The notes under the pieces are model-generated. The model did no database searches, was not told the origin of the DNA, and was given only the letters and a program-made list of their open reading frames with translations. This document shows positions 60,614 to 64,000 of a DNA stretch of 64,000 nt, in pieces. The stretch is from Achromobacter agilis (GTDB lineage Bacteria > Pseudomonadota > Gammaproteobacteria > Burkholderiales > Burkholderiaceae_B): assembly GCF_900496965.1 (NCBI RefSeq), contig NZ_UFQB01000006.1:1-64000 (forward strand), given 5' to 3'. Position 1 is the stretch's first letter, and each line of letters opens with the position of its first letter. Both the position numbers and the translations under genes were made by a program.

Positions 60614-62011
60614 TTACGCGGGCTCCTTCTGTGACGGCGCTTCGGCGTCCGTCCGCACGCGCAAGGTCAGGCCTTGCGCCGATTCGATCACCACGGTGTC
60701 GCCGGCGGCCAGGTCCACCGGACCGACCGCCCGCCAGCGCTCTCCGCCCGCGGACACGTAGCCCTGCGCGCCGGTCCAGCTCAAGACCTTGGTGCGCTGG
60801 CCGATCAGCGCCTCGACGCCGCTGACGACGGGCGCCCGGCGGGAACGCAGCGCCAGCCGGCCGATCAGAAAGGTCATCCCCAGGCTGGCCACCGCGACGC
60901 CCGCCACCAGCGGCAGCGAGACTTCGTATGCCGGCGTATCCGTGTCGACCAGCATCAGCGCGCCCAGGACGAAGGAGATCGCGCCGCCGATGCCCAGGGC
61001 GCCGAGGGACGGCGTGAATATCTCCGCCACCATCAGCACGGCGCCCAGCAAGGCCAGGGCGATGCCGGCGTAGGTCAGTGGCAGCGCGGACAGGGCGTAC
61101 AGGCCGACCAGCAGGCAGATTGCGCCGACGACGCCGGGGTATAGCGCGCCCGGACTCATGAACTCGAAGATCAGCCCGTAAACGCCGACCATCAACAGCA
61201 TGAGCGCGAGGTTGGGATTGGTGATGATGCCCAGCACGCGCGTGCGCCAATCCGGCTCGCGCTCCTGCAGCGCCAGCCCCTTGGTGTGCAGGATGACCTC
61301 GTTATTGCCGACCCTGACGCGGCGTCCGTCCGTCTTCTCCATCAGGTCGGGCAGATCGTCGGCGATCAGGTCGATCACGTTCTGCGCGCGCGCTTCGCCC
61401 GCGGACAGGCTGGCTGCAGCGCGGACCGCCTGCTCTGCCCAGTCCGCATTGCGCCCGCGCAGGGCGGCAAGCGATCGGATGTACGCCACGGCGTCATTGA
61501 TGGCCTTGGCCTCGCTCGGATCCTTTTGCGGCGAAGGCGGCGGGCCGCCTTCGTCTCCCGACGACGGTTTCTTGGCGGGCGGCTCCGCCGGCCGGGGTGG
61601 GCTGCCGCCCAGCGAGATTGGCGTGGCCGCACCCAGGTTCGTGGCGGGCGCCATCGCCGCGATATGGCTGGCGTAAAGAATGTAGGTGCCCGCGCTGGCC
61701 GCGCGCGACCCGTTCGGCGCCACGTAGGCAATTACCGGTACGGGGGAGGCGAGGATGGCGCGGATGATCTCGCGCATCGAGGCGTCGAGCCCGCCAGGGG
61801 TATCGATGCGCAACACGACCACGGCCGCATTCTGTTCCCGCGCGGCCGCCAGTCCGCGGATCAGGTAGTCGGCCGTGGCAGGCCCGACGATGCCATCCAG
61901 GGACAGCACCACGGCGGCGCGTGGATCCGGGGCGGGCTGGGCACTTGCGTCGACCGCACAAAGAGCGGCCGCCGCCAGGAGCGCGGCAAGGGCGCACAGC
62001 CTGCGGAGCAT
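60614..62011 (-). CDS. NfeD-family membrane-bound serine protease (long form)
   Basis: A 465-aa long NfeD protein. After a signal or first helix ([26 protein letters not shown]) comes a ClpP-like protease domain with [23 protein letters not shown] and the catalytic serine in [13 protein letters not shown] Pro/Ser/Glu-rich insert of about 30 residues (around [18 protein letters not shown]) follows, then four to five membrane helices and a soluble C-terminal OB domain. An upstream ATG at 62053 would add 14 residues before the signal peptide; I prefer 62011. Confidence 0.9.
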   Translation of the reverse strand: MLRRLCALAALLAAAALCAVDASAQPAPDPRAAVVLSLDGIVGPATADYLIRGLAAAREQNAAVVVLRIDTPGGLDASMREIIRAILASPVPVIAYVAPNGSRAASAGTYILYASHIAAMAPATNLGAATPISLGGSPPRPAEPPAKKPSSGDEGGPPPSPQKDPSEAKAINDAVAYIRSLAALRGRNADWAEQAVRAAASLSAGEARAQNVIDLIADDLPDLMEKTDGRRVRVGNNEVILHTKGLALQEREPDWRTRVLGIITNPNLALMLLMVGVYGLIFEFMSPGALYPGVVGAICLLVGLYALSALPLTYAGIALALLGAVLMVAEIFTPSLGALGIGGAISFVLGALMLVDTDTPAYEVSLPLVAGVAVASLGMTFLIGRLALRSRRAPVVSGVEALIGQRTKVLSWTGAQGYVSAGGERWRAVGPVDLAAGDTVVIESAQGLTLRVRTDAEAPSQKEPA

Positions 62012-62168
62012 CGAACAGGTTCCGGACGTCAGGCTCTGAATCGGGGCGGCCATGGGCTGGTTTCCTCCGATGCGCAGCGCCAGGCGGTGAATCGCCTGGT
62101 CAGCTGCCTTCAGAGTACCACTTTTGTCAATCTATTCAGAGACTTGCGAAACCCTGGGGGCTGTCAGG

Positions 62169-63149
62169 CTATCGCAACGTGATCCCCGTCTGCCGCACGG
62201 CCCGGGCCCAGTACTCTCGGTCATCTTCCAGTCGCCGTGTGAGATCCTGTGCGGTGCCGCCCTCGGCGATCAGCCCCAGTTGAGCGTAACGCTCGCGCAC
62301 GTCGCGAGACGCGAGCACGGCTTCCGTTGCTTTCGTGACGAGTTCGAGCACGGATTGCGGTGTGCCGGGAGGTGCGAAGAGGCCGACCCAGGTGTCCCGG
62401 TCCAGGCCGGCGATGCCCAGCTGCGCAAAGCTGGGCACCCCGGGTAGCAAGGGCGAGCCCGAGGGCGTGGTGACGGCGAGAACCCGGGTCTTGCCTGTCT
62501 GGGCGGCTTTGGTGGCGCCGGATGCGCTGAGAAAGGCGCTGCCGACGTGTCCCCCTATCAGTCCGCTGAGGTTGGGGCCCTCTCCGGCAAAGGGAATGTG
62601 GATGATGTCGATGCCCTGTTCGCGCTTGAGCAGTTCGCCGAAGAAGTGGGTGGTGGTGCCCTCTCCGCTGGAGCCATAGCTGACCGTGCCCGGCTTTTCG
62701 CGTGCCAGTTCGACATACTGGGCCAGGCTGTCTGCCGGTATCGTATCGCGGTTGACCAGTAGCGCCACCGGTGTCGTGAAGAGGGTAGATACGGGCAGCA
62801 GATTCGCGGCGGGCGGCGGCGCGCCGGCTTCGCCGCGGGTCAGCTGTTCATTGAGGGTGGAATTGGTAGCCGCGACGAACGTGTAACTGTGCGGACTTTT
62901 TGCGGCCAAGGAAATGCCGATGCGGCCGGAGGCGCCCGGGCGGTTCTCCACGATGACGGGTTGGCCCCAAGCCGATCCCAGGCGTTCGGCGAGGATGCGG
63001 GCGGCTCCATCGACGGCCCCACCCGCGGGGTAGGGCACGATCAGCCGCACCGGCTGATCGGGATAGGCGCCGGCCGAAGCGGCGGTTCCAGAGCCGGGCG
63101 CAGCGAGCGTGGCGATCATTAGCGCGGTCAAGTAGACGGCATTTCGCAT
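62169..63149 (-). CDS. Bug-family periplasmic receptor
   Basis: A 326-aa receptor of the tripartite tricarboxylate (Bug) family. The signal peptide MRNAVYLTALMIATLAAPGSGTAASA is followed by YPDQPVRLIVPYPAGGAVDGAARILAERL, and VENRPGASGRIGISLAAKSPHSYTFVAA and GSSGEGTTTHFFGELLKREQG follow the family plan. No TctA/TctB membrane subunits are visible. It lies 29 bp from a CoA transferase gene, the second such pairing in this window, suggesting the ligand is the acid that becomes a CoA thioester. Confidence 0.92.
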   Translation of the reverse strand: MRNAVYLTALMIATLAAPGSGTAASAGAYPDQPVRLIVPYPAGGAVDGAARILAERLGSAWGQPVIVENRPGASGRIGISLAAKSPHSYTFVAATNSTLNEQLTRGEAGAPPPAANLLPVSTLFTTPVALLVNRDTIPADSLAQYVELAREKPGTVSYGSSGEGTTTHFFGELLKREQGIDIIHIPFAGEGPNLSGLIGGHVGSAFLSASGATKAAQTGKTRVLAVTTPSGSPLLPGVPSFAQLGIAGLDRDTWVGLFAPPGTPQSVLELVTKATEAVLASRDVRERYAQLGLIAEGGTAQDLTRRLEDDREYWARAVRQTGITLR

Positions 63150-63178
63150 TCCTTGTCTCCCCTGTGCATGGTGAATCT

Positions 63179-64000
63179 TCAGATCACGCCGGCGGCCCGG
63201 AGCCGCTCGATGCTGTCGGGCGGCAAGCCGAGCAGGTCGGCGTAGATGGCCTCGTTGTCCTGTCCCAACTCGGCGCCCGCATGTCTGGGCTCCGCCGGAT
63301 CGCGGCTGAAGCGCGGCACGACATTCGGCATTTGCAGCATGCCGAAATCGCGGTCCGGGACGTCGACGATGGACCGGCGCGCCATGACGTGGGGATCCTT
63401 GACGACTTGATCGATGGTGTAGATCGGCGCCAGCGTGCCGCCGGCCTGATCGAAAGCCGCGAGGACGTCGTCCAGGTCATGTCCGGCGCACCAGTCGATG
63501 AACACGCGGTTCAGTTCCTGCTCATGCACGACCCGGCTGGCGTTGTTGGCGAAACGCGGGTCTTGCGCCAGTTCGGGACGACCGATGGCGCGGCAGTTGT
63601 TGGCGAACATGGAATCGATCGACCCCGCCATGGAGACCCAATGGCCGTCGCGCGTGCGGTAGACGGCTGACGGCGCGGAATAGGGGCTGCGATTGCCGTT
63701 CCGGGTCGGCACGGTGCCGAGCTGCTGGTAAACCCCCGGCATGAAGTCCAGCAGCCGGGTGATGCACTCGGTCAAGGACAGGTCTATCTCTTCGCCGGGG
63801 CGGGCGGGATCGCGGGCGCGCGGCCAGAGCGCCGTGAGAATCCCGATGGCGCCGAACAGCCCTCCGATCGAATCGCCCAACGGCACGCCTGCGTGCATGG
63901 GTTCGCTCTCCGGGTGCCCCGTCACGGTGGTCAGTCCGCCCATAGCCTCGAAGATCCGCGCAAAGCCGGGCCGTTCCGAGTATGGTCCGTACTGTCCGAA
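63179..64000 (-). CDS. CaiB/BaiF CoA transferase, partial (runs off right edge)
   Basis: The C-terminal ~270 residues of a family III CoA transferase. The frame is open to base 64000, so the N-terminal part with the CoA-binding motif is outside the window. Visible blocks: GVPLGDSIGGLFGAIGILTALWPRARDPARPGEEIDLSLTE (the usual mid-domain), YRTRDGHWVSMAGSIDSMFANNCRAIGRPELAQDPRF, and LAPIYTIDQVVKDPHVMARRSI. It probably activates a carboxylic acid imported with the Bug receptor immediately downstream. Confidence 0.9.
   Translation of the reverse strand, partial: FGQYGPYSERPGFARIFEAMGGLTTVTGHPESEPMHAGVPLGDSIGGLFGAIGILTALWPRARDPARPGEEIDLSLTECITRLLDFMPGVYQQLGTVPTRNGNRSPYSAPSAVYRTRDGHWVSMAGSIDSMFANNCRAIGRPELAQDPRFANNASRVVHEQELNRVFIDWCAGHDLDDVLAAFDQAGGTLAPIYTIDQVVKDPHVMARRSIVDVPDRDFGMLQMPNVVPRFSRDPAEPRHAGAELGQDNEAIYADLLGLPPDSIERLRAAGVI

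Overview
The window is about 64 kb of high-GC, gene-dense DNA from a betaproteobacterium. It most resembles the Alcaligenaceae (Bordetella/Achromobacter group). The pointers are the leuS-lptE-holA-proA order, several orphan periplasmic receptors of the tripartite tricarboxylate (Bug) family, many LysR regulators, and a lysine/alanine-rich histone-H1-like tail on an HU-type protein. No phage, transposase, CRISPR array or tRNA was recognised.

Layout. Bases 1-185 hold the 3' end of a 5S rRNA gene and two strong terminator hairpins, so the window starts at the tail of an rRNA operon. Bases 230-10519 are small metabolic genes (class II aldolase, HAD hydrolase, hydroxyacyl-CoA dehydrogenase-like, amidase, hydratase, MFS exporter) with LysR regulators. 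Bases 10664-16453 are the housekeeping block proA, holA, lptE, leuS on the minus strand. Next come a MarR/MFS pair, an HU-like DNA-binding protein, a DD-carboxypeptidase, a hemerythrin-like protein, a probable phosphonopyruvate hydrolase and a SulP transporter. Bases 23891-27749 are a branched-chain-amino-acid-type ABC transporter with fused permeases and one ATPase. rpmG/rpmB, a Bcr-type exporter and a cyclopropane fatty acid synthase-like enzyme follow. Bases 31821-35162 are a ProXWV-type quaternary-amine ABC transporter preceded by an unusual 518-bp AT-rich, palindrome-rich region. Bases 35793-40645 hold a Bug receptor, MaoC dehydratase, CoA transferase and a tartrate/D-malate dehydrogenase with LysR genes.

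The most striking region is 41674-58753: 17 tightly packed minus-strand genes that look like one transcription unit. It carries an aminotransferase, 5-oxoprolinase-type subunits PxpB/PxpC/PxpA, a complete oligopeptide-type ABC importer with a fused double ATPase, an M20 N-carbamoyl/ureido hydrolase, a D-2-hydroxyacid dehydrogenase, an N-formylglutamate amidohydrolase-like enzyme, a biotinyl-domain protein lacking the biotinylated lysine, a normal BCCP, a biotin carboxylase, a second aminotransferase, a RidA protein and a DapA/NAL-superfamily lyase. No carboxyltransferase genes accA/accD are present. PxpB/PxpC are homologous to the carboxyltransferase part of urea carboxylase. I therefore infer a dedicated biotin-dependent carboxylase/hydrolase for an imported cyclic amide, lactam, ureide or modified peptide. 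A TGGTATAC-type inverted repeat just upstream of the first gene and a divergent FCD-type GntR regulator suggest local control.

Bases 59794-62011 hold a slipin (SPFH)/NfeD membrane-quality-control pair, followed by a second Bug receptor and a CoA transferase that runs off the right edge.
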